The notes under the pieces: model-generated
What the model saw: only the letters and a program-made list of their open reading frames with translations
Told to the model about the DNA's origin: nothing
Database searches by the model: none
From: Amycolatopsis australiensis
GTDB taxonomy: Bacteria > Actinomycetota > Actinomycetes > Mycobacteriales > Pseudonocardiaceae
Reading direction: 5' to 3'
DNA length: 64,000 nucleotides
NCBI RefSeq assembly: GCF_900119165.1
Contig: NZ_FPJG01000006.1
Span: forward strand, 620,001 to 684,000
Program-made: the position numbers and the translations under genes
In this document: in pieces, positions 1 through 8,955 of the stretch
Position numbering within the stretch: the stretch's first letter is position 1
How the letters are laid out: each line of letters begins with the position of its first letter

Positions 1-55
1 GGTGACGCCGACCGAAACCAGCCGCGAGACGCCCCAGGCGATGACCAGCCGGTAA
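1..55 (+). CDS. 3' end of a gene that starts outside the window
   Basis: From base 2 to a TAA at 53-55 one plus-strand frame is open, and 16 of its 17 sense codons end in G or C, as in the real genes of this window. It would be the last 17 residues of a protein, polar and probably disordered (VTPTETSRETPQAMTSR). The product cannot be named from so little. The other frames here use A/T-ending codons more often and look non-coding. Confidence 0.45.
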   Translation, partial: VTPTETSRETPQAMTSR

Positions 56-220
56 CGTTTCCGCAGGTCAACCGCGTGGCGTAGATCACCGTTCCGATGT
101 GGGTCGTTGGCGAAATACCTGTCCGGGTCGTGGCGATATGTCCTGTGGCGTTCCGCTCGGACGCCGGAACCCCGCTCAGCCGGCCGCCGTCGCCGGCCCG
201 AGAACCCGAGGAGGAAGCAC

Positions 221-328
221 ATGGTGTTCGCCGCACTCATCGTCGAAACCGGAGTCGCTGTCGTGGTCGCGAGTGCGCTCGCCGCCTGGTCTCGCAAGCG
301 CTTCACTCCTCGTCGCGACGCGAACTGA
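221..328 (+). CDS. Small single-span membrane peptide, 35 aa
   Basis: An ATG is preceded by a strong GAGGAGG-type ribosome binding site about 7 bases upstream. The 35-residue product has an acidic residue near the start (E9), a hydrophobic stretch of about 14 residues (VAVVVASALAAW) and a basic, arginine-rich C-terminus. This fits a short membrane peptide with its tail in the cytoplasm. A perfect terminator hairpin follows 12 bases after the stop, which supports a real transcription unit. No family recognised. A role is not assigned. Confidence 0.55.
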   Translation: MVFAALIVETGVAVVVASALAAWSRKRFTPRRDAN

Positions 329-340
329 CCCGCGGCGCAC

Positions 341-374
341 GTGTGCCCCGCCCGGACCACCGGGCGGGGCACAC
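341..374. terminator. Bidirectional hairpin terminator
   Basis: A perfect 14-bp inverted repeat (341-354 with 361-374) has a 6-base loop. It lies between the small plus-strand peptide gene ending at 328 and the minus-strand transporter gene ending at 392, so it can stop transcription from both sides. There is no clear U tract, which is usual for actinobacterial terminators. Confidence 0.75.
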
Positions 375-391
375 GGCTTTCCGGCGGTCGC

Positions 392-1759
392 TCAGCGCTG
401 AGCGGCCGCGGAGGTCAGCTTGCCGCCGGTGTCCGCGGTGTCGATCTTCTCGATCGGCACTTGCGACGTCTCCGGTATGCGGATGATCGGGATGATCGCG
501 ATCAGCGCCGCGGCCATCAGGTAGTACGCCGGCCAGTCCTCGTTGCCGGTGCTCTTGATCAGCGCCGTGACGATGACCCCGCACGTCCCGCCGAACAGCG
601 ACGTCGAGATGTTGTAGCCGATCGCGAACGAGCCGTAGCGCACGCGGGTCGGGAACATCGCCGGGAACGTCGAGCCGATCACGGCGAGCATGAACACCAG
701 CAGGATCGCCACGATCAGGAACCCGACGAACAGCCACAGGATGCTGCCGGACTGCATCAGCTTGAGGCAGGGCCAGCTCAGCACCAGGAACCCGATGGCC
801 GCGGTGAGCAGCAGCGGCTTGCGGCCGATCCGGTCGGACAGCGCGCCGAGCGGGATGATGATCGCCATCTGCAGCACCTCGACGGCGATGATGATCAGCG
901 TCGACGTGTTGTCGTTGATCTTCAGCGTGTCCGTGAAGTACGTCGGCATCGTGGTGAGCAGCAGGTAGTCCGCGACATTCAGCAGCAGCACGATGCCGAT
1001 CAGGTTGAGGATCATCCGCCAGTTGCGGACGAAGATCTCCTTCAGCGGCGCCTTCTTCGGCGTCTCGCCCTTGGCCTCCAGGCGGCGGAACTCCGGCGTG
1101 TCCTCCAGCTTGTTCCGCAGGTAGAGGCCGATCAGGCCGAGCGGCAGCGCGACGAAGAACGGGATCCGCCAGCCCCACGCCTCGACCTGGTCGGCCGGGA
1201 GCGACAGCGTCACGGTGAGGACCACGAGGTTGCCGAGCACGTAGCCGGCCAGCGTGCCGAGTTCGAGGAAGCTGCCGAAGAAGCCCCGGCGTTTCGTCGG
1301 GGAGTACTCGGCGATGAACGTCGCCGCCCCGCCGTACTCGCCGCCGGTCGAGAACCCCTGGATCAGGCGCAGGAGCAGGATCGCGATCGGCGCGAGGATG
1401 CCCATGCTGTAGCTGCCGGCGTAGGCCGGCAGGACGCCGACCAGGAACGTGCAGCCGGACATCAGCAGGATCGTGATCGCGAGGACCTTCTGGCGGCCGA
1501 TCTTGTCGCCGAGCGGGCCGAAGAACGCCCCGCCGAACGGCCGGACGATGAAGCCCACCGCGACCAGGGCCAGCGACTTGAGCACGGCGTTGCCCTCGCC
1601 GGGGAAGAACACCGTGCCGATGCTGGTGGCGATCGCGCCCGAGGTGAAGACGCCGTAGTCGTACCACTCGGTGGCGTTCCCCATCGCGGACGCCAGCACC
1701 GCTCGCTTGACGGTTCTCTCGTCCACTGACGGCTTGCCCGTCGTAGCTGGTTCACTCAT
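392..1759 (-). CDS. MFS transporter, metabolite:H+ symporter (MHS/ProP-like) family
   Basis: The protein has 455 residues and about 12 membrane spans. It carries MHS-subfamily features: an N-terminal NATEWYDYGVF segment, the loop 2-3 motif GDKIGRQKVL, RLIQGFSTGGEYGGA in span 4, and a second GALSDRIGRKPLL motif at mid-protein. Relatives import proline/betaine, shikimate, citrate or other organic acids with protons; the substrate here is not predictable. The start was set at the ATG at 1759, which has a GGAGGAGG site about 11 bases upstream; the frame stays open to 1831 but lacks such a site. It diverges from the thioesterase at 1960 over a 200-bp spacer. Confidence 0.9.
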   Translation of the reverse strand: MSEPATTGKPSVDERTVKRAVLASAMGNATEWYDYGVFTSGAIATSIGTVFFPGEGNAVLKSLALVAVGFIVRPFGGAFFGPLGDKIGRQKVLAITILLMSGCTFLVGVLPAYAGSYSMGILAPIAILLLRLIQGFSTGGEYGGAATFIAEYSPTKRRGFFGSFLELGTLAGYVLGNLVVLTVTLSLPADQVEAWGWRIPFFVALPLGLIGLYLRNKLEDTPEFRRLEAKGETPKKAPLKEIFVRNWRMILNLIGIVLLLNVADYLLLTTMPTYFTDTLKINDNTSTLIIIAVEVLQMAIIIPLGALSDRIGRKPLLLTAAIGFLVLSWPCLKLMQSGSILWLFVGFLIVAILLVFMLAVIGSTFPAMFPTRVRYGSFAIGYNISTSLFGGTCGVIVTALIKSTGNEDWPAYYLMAAALIAIIPIIRIPETSQVPIEKIDTADTGGKLTSAAAQR

Positions 1760-1959
1760 GCCGGCGACGACCTCCTCCGTGCAGTGCCCATCGGGCCGTT
1801 CGAGCTCATCAGCCCAGTCTCGACCGGACACCGCAGGTCGGCAGCCTGAGCCGGAAATCTTCTACGGTCGGGAACTTTCCGGCTACTGAGAGATATGCGT
1901 TACCGCACGCCCCGCGGGCCGCGCGCGGACGGCGTCTACCGGCGGGTTAACGTCAGCGC

Positions 1960-2556
1960 ATGAGTCGTGTTTCCCAGCCCTGGCCACCGGTTCCGGTGGA
2001 GCCGGCGGTCCCGCACCCGAAGGCGCCGCCGCCGGGCACCGAGCTCGGCGTGCACTTCAGCGAGTGCTTCGGCTGCGGCGACGAGGCCGACGCCGGGCTG
2101 CACCTGCGCTCGACCGTCGGCGATGGCCAGGTCATCCACTCGCGGTTCACGGTGACCGCGGCCCACCAGGGCGCCCCCGGCCTCGCCCACGGCGGCCTGC
2201 TGGCCTGCGCGTTCGACGAGGCCCTCGGCTCGACGGTGGGCAACCTGATGCGCCGCCCGGCGGTGACGGGCAAGCTCGAGACGGACTTCCGCCGCCCGGT
2301 CCCGGTGGGTTCGACGCTGTACATCGAGGCCCGCCTGGACGGCATCGCCGGCCGCAAGATCTACGTCAGCGCCGACGGCCGGCTCGACGCCGAAGACGGC
2401 CCGATCGCGGTCAGCGCCCGCGCGCTGTTCATCGTGGTGGGGTTCGAGCACTTCAGCACCCACGGCGACCCGCAGGCGCTGGAAAAGCTGGCGGCCCAGC
2501 ACGAGAAGAACCAGCAGCGGCAGCGCGAAGAGCGGGACTGGGACATCAACCCCTGA
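1960..2556 (+). CDS. PaaI-type hot-dog thioesterase
   Basis: A 198-residue protein with a single hot-dog domain at about residues 30-165. It has the family signature GLAHGGLLACAFDEALG, in which the HGG and the following acidic residue form the acyl-CoA thioesterase active site. A cysteine-glycine patch (FGCG) near residue 38 is common in the actinobacterial branch. The C-terminus is a charged, probably helical tail (about 160-198). It probably hydrolyses a small or aromatic acyl-CoA; the substrate cannot be told. It converges on pknG with only 18 bases between the stops. Confidence 0.85.
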   Translation: MSRVSQPWPPVPVEPAVPHPKAPPPGTELGVHFSECFGCGDEADAGLHLRSTVGDGQVIHSRFTVTAAHQGAPGLAHGGLLACAFDEALGSTVGNLMRRPAVTGKLETDFRRPVPVGSTLYIEARLDGIAGRKIYVSADGRLDAEDGPIAVSARALFIVVGFEHFSTHGDPQALEKLAAQHEKNQQRQREERDWDINP

Positions 2557-2574
2557 CCCGCTCGTCCCCGGTGG

Positions 2575-5223
2575 TCAAGTCAGCGTGCGGGGACGGATGG
2601 CATTGGCCCGGTCGACGAGCTTCACGCGCTCGTCGACGGTGCTCGCCAGCCGCGCCAGGGCCCGGTAGCAGCGTTCCAGCCCGAACCGCAGCTCCCGCTC
2701 CTCCAGCGCGCACCCCAGCACCCGCGCGCCCGGGGTGGGTTTGCCCTGCTTGACCCACTCGTGCGCGGCCTCCAGCACGCCGGCGGACAGCCGCGTCCGG
2801 CGTTCGACGTCCAGCCGGAGCCGCTCCAGGCGGGTCGACGCGTCCAGCAGGTCGTGCTCGGTGACCGGGGTCTCGCGGCCGTTCGCCTTCGTCGCCGTCG
2901 TCTTGATCTTGATCGCCGCGACCTGCGCGTCGACGTAGTGCGTCGAGGACGGCGGAACCGTCTCGAGCACCTCCACCGCGCTGTTGCGCGCGCCCTGCGC
3001 GAGGTACACCCGGGCCAGGCCGAACGCCGCGCTGACGTACGTGCGGTCCGTGCGCCAGACCAGCTCGTAGAACCGGGCGGCGGCGAAGTAGTCGCCGACG
3101 CCCTCGGCGCTGATCCCCAGCGCGAGCTTCGGCGCGATCTCGCCCGGCAGGTCGTCGTAGACGGACTCGAACGCCACGTGTGCGACGCGGGACCGGCCGC
3201 CCGCCAGCTCGATCAGGCCGCGGTGCCAGTCGATCCGCCAGTCGTGCGGGAAGCCGTTCTTGATCGCCAGGTACTGCGCGGCCTGCAGCTGGCGCTGGGC
3301 CTCCGCCAGCTCGCCCAGCTCGACGCGGGCCCGCACGATCCGTAGCCGCACCTCGATCGACTCCCGTGGCGCGCCGGCGAGGGCCTCGATGGCCGCGCGC
3401 GGGTCGAGCGCGGTCGTCGTGGCGAGCACGCCCGCGGCCGGGTCGTCCGTGTCGACCTGCGGGATCGGCAGACCGGCGACGACCTCGTCGGCGCCGGGCA
3501 GCGGGACGCTCCGGCCCGCGTCCGGCACCACCAGTTGCACGCCGAACGTGCGGCTCTCCGGGCCGAACACCGTCGACGCGCCGGGCCGTGGCTTGCCGGT
3601 GCCGAGCGCCATGATCTCGCGCAGCACGCCGGTGAGCTGGTCGGCCATCTCCTCGGCGGAGAGGAACCGGCGGTCCGGGTCGGCGTGCGTCGCGCGGCGC
3701 AGGAACCGGTAGTACGACCCGAAGAGCGCGAACAGCGGGACCTGGTCCGGGCCGGGCAGCGTCGTCTTGTACTTGGTGGTGTAGCCGGTGAACTCGAAGC
3801 TGAGCACCGCGAGCGTGCGCCCGACGGTGAACAGGTCCGACGCCACCGACGCGCCCTGCTTCGCCAGTTCCGGCGCGCTGTAGCCGGTGGTGAAGAACAG
3901 CGGGCTCTCGTAGTCGTCCATCCGCCGGACCGCGCCCAGGTCGATCAGCTTCAGCTGCTCGTTCGTCTGGATCACGTTGTCGGGCTTGAGGTCGCAGTAG
4001 AGCAGGCCCTGGCTGTGCAGGTAGCCGAGCGCGGGCAGGATCTCCAGCCCGTACGCGATGACCTGCCCGATCGGCAGCGGCTCCGGACGGCGGCTCTCGC
4101 GGTGGTGTGCCAGCGCCAGCTGCCGCAGCGACTGGCCGCCGACGTACTCCATGACGATGTAGCCGACGGTGGTACCGGTCTGGCGGTCCGGGTGCTGGAC
4201 GAAGTTGTGGATCTTGACGATGTTCGGGTGCTCGACCTCGGCGAGGAACCGCTGCTCGTTGGCCGCGGCCGCCATCGCCGTCTGGTCGCCGGTGTCGATC
4301 AGTCCTTTGAGGACGACCCAGCGGTCGCTGACGTTGTGGTCCTGCGCCAGGTAGATCCAGCCGAGGCCGCCGTAGGCGATCGCGCCGAGGACCTCGTACT
4401 GGCCGCCGACGAGCTCGTGCGGCTGCAGCTTCGGGACGAACGAGAACGGCGTGCCGCAGTTGTCGCACTTTCCTTCGGCGGCACCGGGTTCGCCGTTCTT
4501 GCCGCGGCCGACCTTCGCGCCGCAGTTGCCGCAGAACCGTTTTTCCTCCGACACGACCGGGTTCTGCAGCACGGCCGACGCCGGGTCGCGGGCGGGCACC
4601 GGCGGCACTTCGACCAGCCCGGCGCCGAGCCGGCCGCGGCGCGACCGCGAAGTCCGCGACGAGGTCCGCCGCGAGGTGCCGGGAAACGCCCCGGACCCGG
4701 AGCCCGAACCGCTGCCGGTTCCGGTGCCCGTGCCGGTCCCGGTCTGCCGTCCTTCGCTGGTGCGTTCCGGCAGGACGCTTTCGGTACCCGGGTCCGGCAA
4801 CGGCGTCCCGGGCCCGGTGTCCGGCCGCGGCACCGGCGGCATGATGCTCTGGGTTTCGGGGGCGGGCGCGGCGAGCACGCTCGTCGGCTGCGGCGCGCCG
4901 GGGTCCGGGCGGACGGCCTGCGTCGGCTCGACCGGTGGCGCGACGGGGCTGATGCTGCCGGGCGGGCGGGTCGGGTCTTCCGCGCCCGGGATGGTCCCGC
5001 GGGCCGGTGCCGGCTGGCCGCGCGGCGGTGTCGGCGGGCGGCGCACGGGCGCGTGGAACACGGTCTCCTCGCCCCCGGACGGCACGGCGTCGTCGAGCCG
5101 CCCGGAGATCGACGGCTCCGGCGTCTCCCACCGCACCGGTGGCGGCGGCTGCCAGCTCGGCGTGGCGACCTGCTGCTCGTCGTCCGGCGCGGCGTGCCGA
5201 GGACGGCGCGGCTCCTCCGACAC
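2575..5223 (-). CDS. pknG: Serine/threonine protein kinase PknG
   Basis: An 882-residue soluble kinase. The order is: a long Pro/Ala-rich disordered N-terminus (about 1-225) with a Thr-Gly then Ser-Gly run near 165-180; a rubredoxin-like metal site with two CxxC pairs (about 228 and 253); the kinase domain with an atypical GAIAYGGLG loop, VVLKG lysine near 304, catalytic CDLKPDN near 414 and LIDLGAV; and a C-terminal TPR region. This is the PknG architecture, but the N-terminal region is much longer than that of M. tuberculosis PknG (about 750 aa in total). In mycobacteria and corynebacteria PknG phosphorylates the FHA protein GarA/OdhI to control 2-oxoglutarate use. The GTG start at 5223 follows a GGGAGGT site. 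It is the third gene after glnX and glnH, in the mycobacterial order. Confidence 0.95.
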   Translation of the reverse strand: MSEEPRRPRHAAPDDEQQVATPSWQPPPPVRWETPEPSISGRLDDAVPSGGEETVFHAPVRRPPTPPRGQPAPARGTIPGAEDPTRPPGSISPVAPPVEPTQAVRPDPGAPQPTSVLAAPAPETQSIMPPVPRPDTGPGTPLPDPGTESVLPERTSEGRQTGTGTGTGTGSGSGSGSGAFPGTSRRTSSRTSRSRRGRLGAGLVEVPPVPARDPASAVLQNPVVSEEKRFCGNCGAKVGRGKNGEPGAAEGKCDNCGTPFSFVPKLQPHELVGGQYEVLGAIAYGGLGWIYLAQDHNVSDRWVVLKGLIDTGDQTAMAAAANEQRFLAEVEHPNIVKIHNFVQHPDRQTGTTVGYIVMEYVGGQSLRQLALAHHRESRRPEPLPIGQVIAYGLEILPALGYLHSQGLLYCDLKPDNVIQTNEQLKLIDLGAVRRMDDYESPLFFTTGYSAPELAKQGASVASDLFTVGRTLAVLSFEFTGYTTKYKTTLPGPDQVPLFALFGSYYRFLRRATHADPDRRFLSAEEMADQLTGVLREIMALGTGKPRPGASTVFGPESRTFGVQLVVPDAGRSVPLPGADEVVAGLPIPQVDTDDPAAGVLATTTALDPRAAIEALAGAPRESIEVRLRIVRARVELGELAEAQRQLQAAQYLAIKNGFPHDWRIDWHRGLIELAGGRSRVAHVAFESVYDDLPGEIAPKLALGISAEGVGDYFAAARFYELVWRTDRTYVSAAFGLARVYLAQGARNSAVEVLETVPPSSTHYVDAQVAAIKIKTTATKANGRETPVTEHDLLDASTRLERLRLDVERRTRLSAGVLEAAHEWVKQGKPTPGARVLGCALEERELRFGLERCYRALARLASTVDERVKLVDRANAIRPRTLT

Positions 5224-5278
5224 TGCTACCTCCCAGATCCCCGCCGACGTGCGGGAACCGATCCTAGTCGCGTCCGGC

Positions 5279-6250
5279 TCACTGGTACTGCGGCGCCGGC
5301 GGCGTCGCCGGGCCCAGTGACGGCTCCACCCAGCGGCGGTAACTGTCCTGCCAGGCACCACCGTTGCGGACGTTTTCCAGCACGGCGTTGACGAACCGGA
5401 CCATGTCTTCGCGGTCCTTCGGCACGCCGATGCCGTAGTTCTCTTCGGTGAACTGGTCGCCGACGACCTGCAGCGTCGGGTCCTGCGCGGCCATCCCGGC
5501 GAGGATCGTGTCGTCGGTCGACACGGCTTCGACCTGGCCCTGCTGGAGCATCACCAGGCAGTCCGACCAGTTGTCGACCGAGACCGGCACCGGCTTCGCC
5601 GGGTCCGTCGCGATCTTCGCCAGCGACGTCGACTTCTTCGTCGCGCACACCTTCTTGCCGCTGAGGTCGGCCAGCTTGGTCGCCTTCGACTCCTTCGTGA
5701 CCAGGATCCGCTGCCCGGCCTTGTAGTACACGGAGGAGAACTGGACGTCCTTCTTGCGCGCGCAGGTGATGCTGTAGGTCCGGACCACGACGTCGACCTG
5801 GTGCTTCTTCAGCACGTCCTCGCGCTGCGATGACGGGATCGCGCGGAACTGGACGTGGCCGTCGGCGGTGCCGAAGATCGCCTTGGCGATCTCCTTGACC
5901 ATGTCGATGTCGAAGCCTTCGAGGTTGCCCGTGGTGGGGTTGCGGAAGCCGAACAGGTAGGTCGTCTGGTCGACGCCGGCGATCAGCTTGCCGCGGCGCT
6001 TGATCTCGCCCATGGTCGAGCTGTCCGGCACGCTCGTGCCGCTGGGGCTGAGGCTGGCCAGTGGGTTGCAGCTGGTGTCGGCGCCGCCGCCGGCCGTCGC
6101 GTCCGGCCCGCCGACGTGCGCGGGCTGCGGCCAGCCCGCGTCGCGCACCGGCGCCGGGTCGACCGGTTTCCCTGGGCTGCCGCAGGACGCCGCGAGCAGC
6201 GCGACGACCGCCAGCACGCCCGCCCGGACCGTGTTCCCCCGCCTGCTCAC
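5279..6250 (-). CDS. glnH: Glutamate/aspartate-binding lipoprotein GlnH
   Basis: A 323-residue solute-binding lipoprotein. The signal peptide ends in a lipobox (LAASC, Cys near residue 22), so the mature protein is anchored on the outer face of the membrane. The rest is a family-3 amino-acid-binding fold: GKLIAGVDQTTYLFGFRNP, then a GFDIDMVKEIAKAIFG segment and a second lobe with STDDTILAG. In M. tuberculosis GlnH binds aspartate and glutamate and signals through GlnX to PknG rather than feeding an ABC importer. No permease or ATPase gene lies here, which fits that role. The GTG start overlaps the glnX stop as GTGA and has a GAGGGAG site, so the two genes are translationally coupled. Confidence 0.92.
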   Translation of the reverse strand: MSRRGNTVRAGVLAVVALLAASCGSPGKPVDPAPVRDAGWPQPAHVGGPDATAGGGADTSCNPLASLSPSGTSVPDSSTMGEIKRRGKLIAGVDQTTYLFGFRNPTTGNLEGFDIDMVKEIAKAIFGTADGHVQFRAIPSSQREDVLKKHQVDVVVRTYSITCARKKDVQFSSVYYKAGQRILVTKESKATKLADLSGKKVCATKKSTSLAKIATDPAKPVPVSVDNWSDCLVMLQQGQVEAVSTDDTILAGMAAQDPTLQVVGDQFTEENYGIGVPKDREDMVRFVNAVLENVRNGGAWQDSYRRWVEPSLGPATPPAPQYQ

Positions 6251-7659
6251 CGGTACTCCCTCAGTCGCTCCCGGATCCCCATGGTGACACCCGCCGCGGC
6301 GACGACGGCGAGCACGGCCAGGCCCGGCGCGAGGAACGTCAGCGCGCGGTCGCCGTGGTAGGTGTCGTCGAGGAACTGCTGCCTGCCGACGTCGATCGCC
6401 GCCTGCAGGCTGTCGTCGAGGCGCCGGAAAGCCGGTGCGGAACCGCCGTTCTTGTCCTCCAGCACCGCCGAGTCGACGGCTTCCTGGTACGCACCCGCGT
6501 TGTCCTGGGCGCGGACCTGCGCGTGCGCCTTCAGCCAGTCGCTGGCGGCCTTCGACGCGTCGGCGACCTTCGCGGCGCCTTCGCCGTCCTGGATCAGGCC
6601 GCGGGCTTCGCCGAGCAGACCGCCCTGGCCGTCCTCGCCGAGCAGTTGGACCGCGTTGCTGCCGAAGTCCTTCTCGTACGCGGCGCCGTCGCCGCGGGCG
6701 ACCAGCGTCAGCGTCTCGTCGGCGCGGGCCTGCAGCGCGGCGATCCGCGCGCGGACGAGGACGTCGACGCGGTGCGAGCCGTCGTCCTGGCCGCTGCCGA
6801 CCAGGCTGCCCTGCACGATCAGCGCGACCGCGCCCCACAGCAGCGACACCACGACCGCGGCCGTCGCGACGACGAGCCCGACGTTGAGCAGCCGGTTGGT
6901 GCGCCGGGTCAGGTAGACCTGGGCGACGATCAGCGCGGCCAGCAGCGCCACCATGAGGATCGTGGCGAGCCAGGGGAAGCCGGTGGCGCTGTCCTGCTCC
7001 TCGATCAGCCGCTCGGTGTCGACGCGGTAGAGGTCCTGCGCGGCGGGCAGGATCTTCGCCCGCATCAGCTCGGACGCTTCGCGCAGGTAGGACGCGCCGA
7101 CCGGGTAGCCGAGGCGGTTGTTCGCCCGCGCGGTCTCGACGAGCCCGGTGTAGACGGGCAGCGACTGGTTGAGGACGTCGACCGGGCCGGCCGCGTCGGC
7201 GACGTCGGCCGCGTCGGACGCGGCCTTCGCGAGCGCGGCGCCGGCTTCGGCGATGTCCCGCTCGTAACGCTGACGCAGCTCGGGCGGCTCCGTGCCGATG
7301 GAGAGGAACGCGCTTGCCGCGGTCGCGTCGGCGTCCGAAAGCGAGCGGTAGACCTGCTGCGACGCGGCGGCGAGCGGCTCGCGGTGGTCGATGACGCCGG
7401 TGATCGTGTCGTCGCGGTCCTGCACCGACAGCGTCGCGACGAGCCCGGCGACGAGGGCCAGCAGCACCAGCCCGACGGCGATGACGGTCAGCCGGCCGGG
7501 CGTGGTCGCGGCGGAGCGGACGATCGCGCGGACGCCCTGGCCCGGCAGGTCCAGCAGGCCGAGCAGGCCGCCGCGGCCCCCGGTCCGGTCACGGCCCTCC
7601 GGCGGCGACGGCGGTGGGGGTCCCGGCGCGGGCGCCGCGGCCGTCGCAGTGCTCGTCAT
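6247..7659 (-). CDS. glnX: GlnX-type transmembrane sensor linking GlnH to PknG
   Basis: A 470-residue protein with a short Pro-rich cytoplasmic N-terminus and four membrane helices (about residues 57-77, 236-256, 265-290, 440-462). They enclose two extracytoplasmic helical domains, as described for mycobacterial Rv0412c/GlnX. The known role is to pass the amino-acid-bound state of GlnH across the membrane to PknG. Start at 7659 was chosen for its GGGAGGA site; the frame continues upstream to 7770 without one. It is the first gene of the glnX-glnH-pknG operon and overlaps glnH by 4 bases. Confidence 0.88.
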   Translation of the reverse strand: MTSTATAAAPAPGPPPPSPPEGRDRTGGRGGLLGLLDLPGQGVRAIVRSAATTPGRLTVIAVGLVLLALVAGLVATLSVQDRDDTITGVIDHREPLAAASQQVYRSLSDADATAASAFLSIGTEPPELRQRYERDIAEAGAALAKAASDAADVADAAGPVDVLNQSLPVYTGLVETARANNRLGYPVGASYLREASELMRAKILPAAQDLYRVDTERLIEEQDSATGFPWLATILMVALLAALIVAQVYLTRRTNRLLNVGLVVATAAVVVSLLWGAVALIVQGSLVGSGQDDGSHRVDVLVRARIAALQARADETLTLVARGDGAAYEKDFGSNAVQLLGEDGQGGLLGEARGLIQDGEGAAKVADASKAASDWLKAHAQVRAQDNAGAYQEAVDSAVLEDKNGGSAPAFRRLDDSLQAAIDVGRQQFLDDTYHGDRALTFLAPGLAVLAVVAAAGVTMGIRERLREYR

Positions 7660-7807
7660 CCCCGATTCCTCCCCGTGCTTTCCGGGGCCTCGCCCCCCGG
7701 ACCCCCAAAGCTCGACATGAGCCGTACCCGCAGAAGGTAGCCGAGTCGCCGCGCGCGCAGCCACCGGCACCGCCCGCTGTCATCAGCACGTGATCTCGGC
7801 GCCGGGG

Positions 7808-8935
7808 TCAGCGCACCTCGGCGAGTACGCGCCAGTCGCCGTCTTCCGGGCCGGCGGTCAGCGTGCCGCCGGCCAGTGCGAGCCGCTCGCGCATGCCCGC
7901 CAGCCCGAATCCTTCACCTTTTCGAGTGAATTCAGCGAGGGCGGTGCGGACGTCGAGCCGGACGACCCCGGGCTCGTAGGTCAGCCGCATCCGGACGTCC
8001 TCGCCGGGCGCGTGCTTGCCCGCGTTCGTCAGCGCTTCGCGCGCGATGCCCACCAGAGCGACGACCGCCGCGGAGGGCAGCGGCCGGGCGTCGCCGTCCG
8101 CGGTGAAGCCGACGGTGACGCCGTGGTCGGCGGAGTGCCGTGCGGCCACCGCGGCGAGCGCGTCGGCCAGCGGCGGGACGTCCCGGCGCAGCGCGGCGAC
8201 GGCGTCGCGTGCTTCGGCCAGCCCGTCCGCGGCGAGCCGCCGCGACCGCCGGACCGACCGCAGCGCACCGTCCACATCGGACCGTTCGGTCAGCAGGGCC
8301 TCGGCGAGCTCGAGCTGGACCCCGAGCGCGCCCAGCGAATGCGCCAGGACGTCGTGGATCTCGCGCGCGATGCGGGTGCGTTCGTCGAGCGCGGCGGCGC
8401 GCGCGTGCTCGGCCTGCGCGAGCCGCGTCTGCTCGAGCAGCGCCTCGGCCTGGTTGGCCTGGACCTCGTACTGGCGGCGGTTCAGCCCGACCAGCACGAG
8501 CAGCAGCATCACGGCGGGGTCGGCGAGCGCGGCTGCGCCGGTCTGGCCGGCGAGCAGGTGCGCCGTCACCGCGGACGCGATGTCCAGCAGGCTCACCGCG
8601 ACGATCGCGCCGACGCTCACGGAGGTCAGCGCGGCCAGCCGGCCGAGCGCGATGACGGACAGGATGATCGCCGACGAGTCCGCGGCCACGCCGACGAGCG
8701 CCGCCGGCAGCGCGCTGGCCGCCGCGAGCAGCACGGCCGCCGTCTTCGGCCGCCGGGAGGCGAGCACGACGAAACCGAGCCAGCACGCGCTCGCGACGCC
8801 GTACGCGGTCCAGATCCGCGGGTCGGGCTCGTGCGCCGTCAGCAGTGCCCCCGCCACGAACAGCGTGCCGAGCAGCTGGACCACGAGCCAGCTGGGCGCG
8901 ATGGTGTCGGGCAGGCGTTTCGGCACGGCGTCCAT
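7808..8935 (-). CDS. NarL-family sensor histidine kinase, no adjacent response regulator
   Basis: A 375-residue protein. Residues 1-160 form about five to six membrane spans with almost no extracytoplasmic loop. The HisKA_3 dimerisation helix follows with the phosphorylated histidine in REIHDVLAHSL. A HATPase domain carries the N box (EALTNAGKHA) and a G box (GFGLAGMRERL). Kinases of this type normally sit beside a LuxR-type response regulator, but none is adjacent: downstream is glnX and upstream, 20 bases away on the same strand, is the GAF regulator. ATG at 8935 has a GGGGAGGA site. What it phosphorylates is unknown. Confidence 0.88.
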   Translation of the reverse strand: MDAVPKRLPDTIAPSWLVVQLLGTLFVAGALLTAHEPDPRIWTAYGVASACWLGFVVLASRRPKTAAVLLAAASALPAALVGVAADSSAIILSVIALGRLAALTSVSVGAIVAVSLLDIASAVTAHLLAGQTGAAALADPAVMLLLVLVGLNRRQYEVQANQAEALLEQTRLAQAEHARAAALDERTRIAREIHDVLAHSLGALGVQLELAEALLTERSDVDGALRSVRRSRRLAADGLAEARDAVAALRRDVPPLADALAAVAARHSADHGVTVGFTADGDARPLPSAAVVALVGIAREALTNAGKHAPGEDVRMRLTYEPGVVRLDVRTALAEFTRKGEGFGLAGMRERLALAGGTLTAGPEDGDWRVLAEVR

Positions 8936-8955
8936 GATCCTCCCCGGCGGGGAGG

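Noticed and set aside
303..1667. Long minus-strand open frame of 454 codons overlapping the MFS transporter
   Set aside because: It lies in another frame of the same strand, is very rich in Arg/Pro/Asp/His, has no membrane segments and follows the third-position shadow of the real gene.
4690..4745. Short repeats in the pknG N-terminal coding region as a CRISPR or tandem-repeat locus
   Set aside because: They are in-frame codons for a Thr-Gly/Ser-Gly linker, with no spacer structure.
2546..5131. 861-codon open frame overlapping pknG
   Set aside because: Arg/Pro/Ala-rich frame shadow of pknG; the kinase frame has full motif support.
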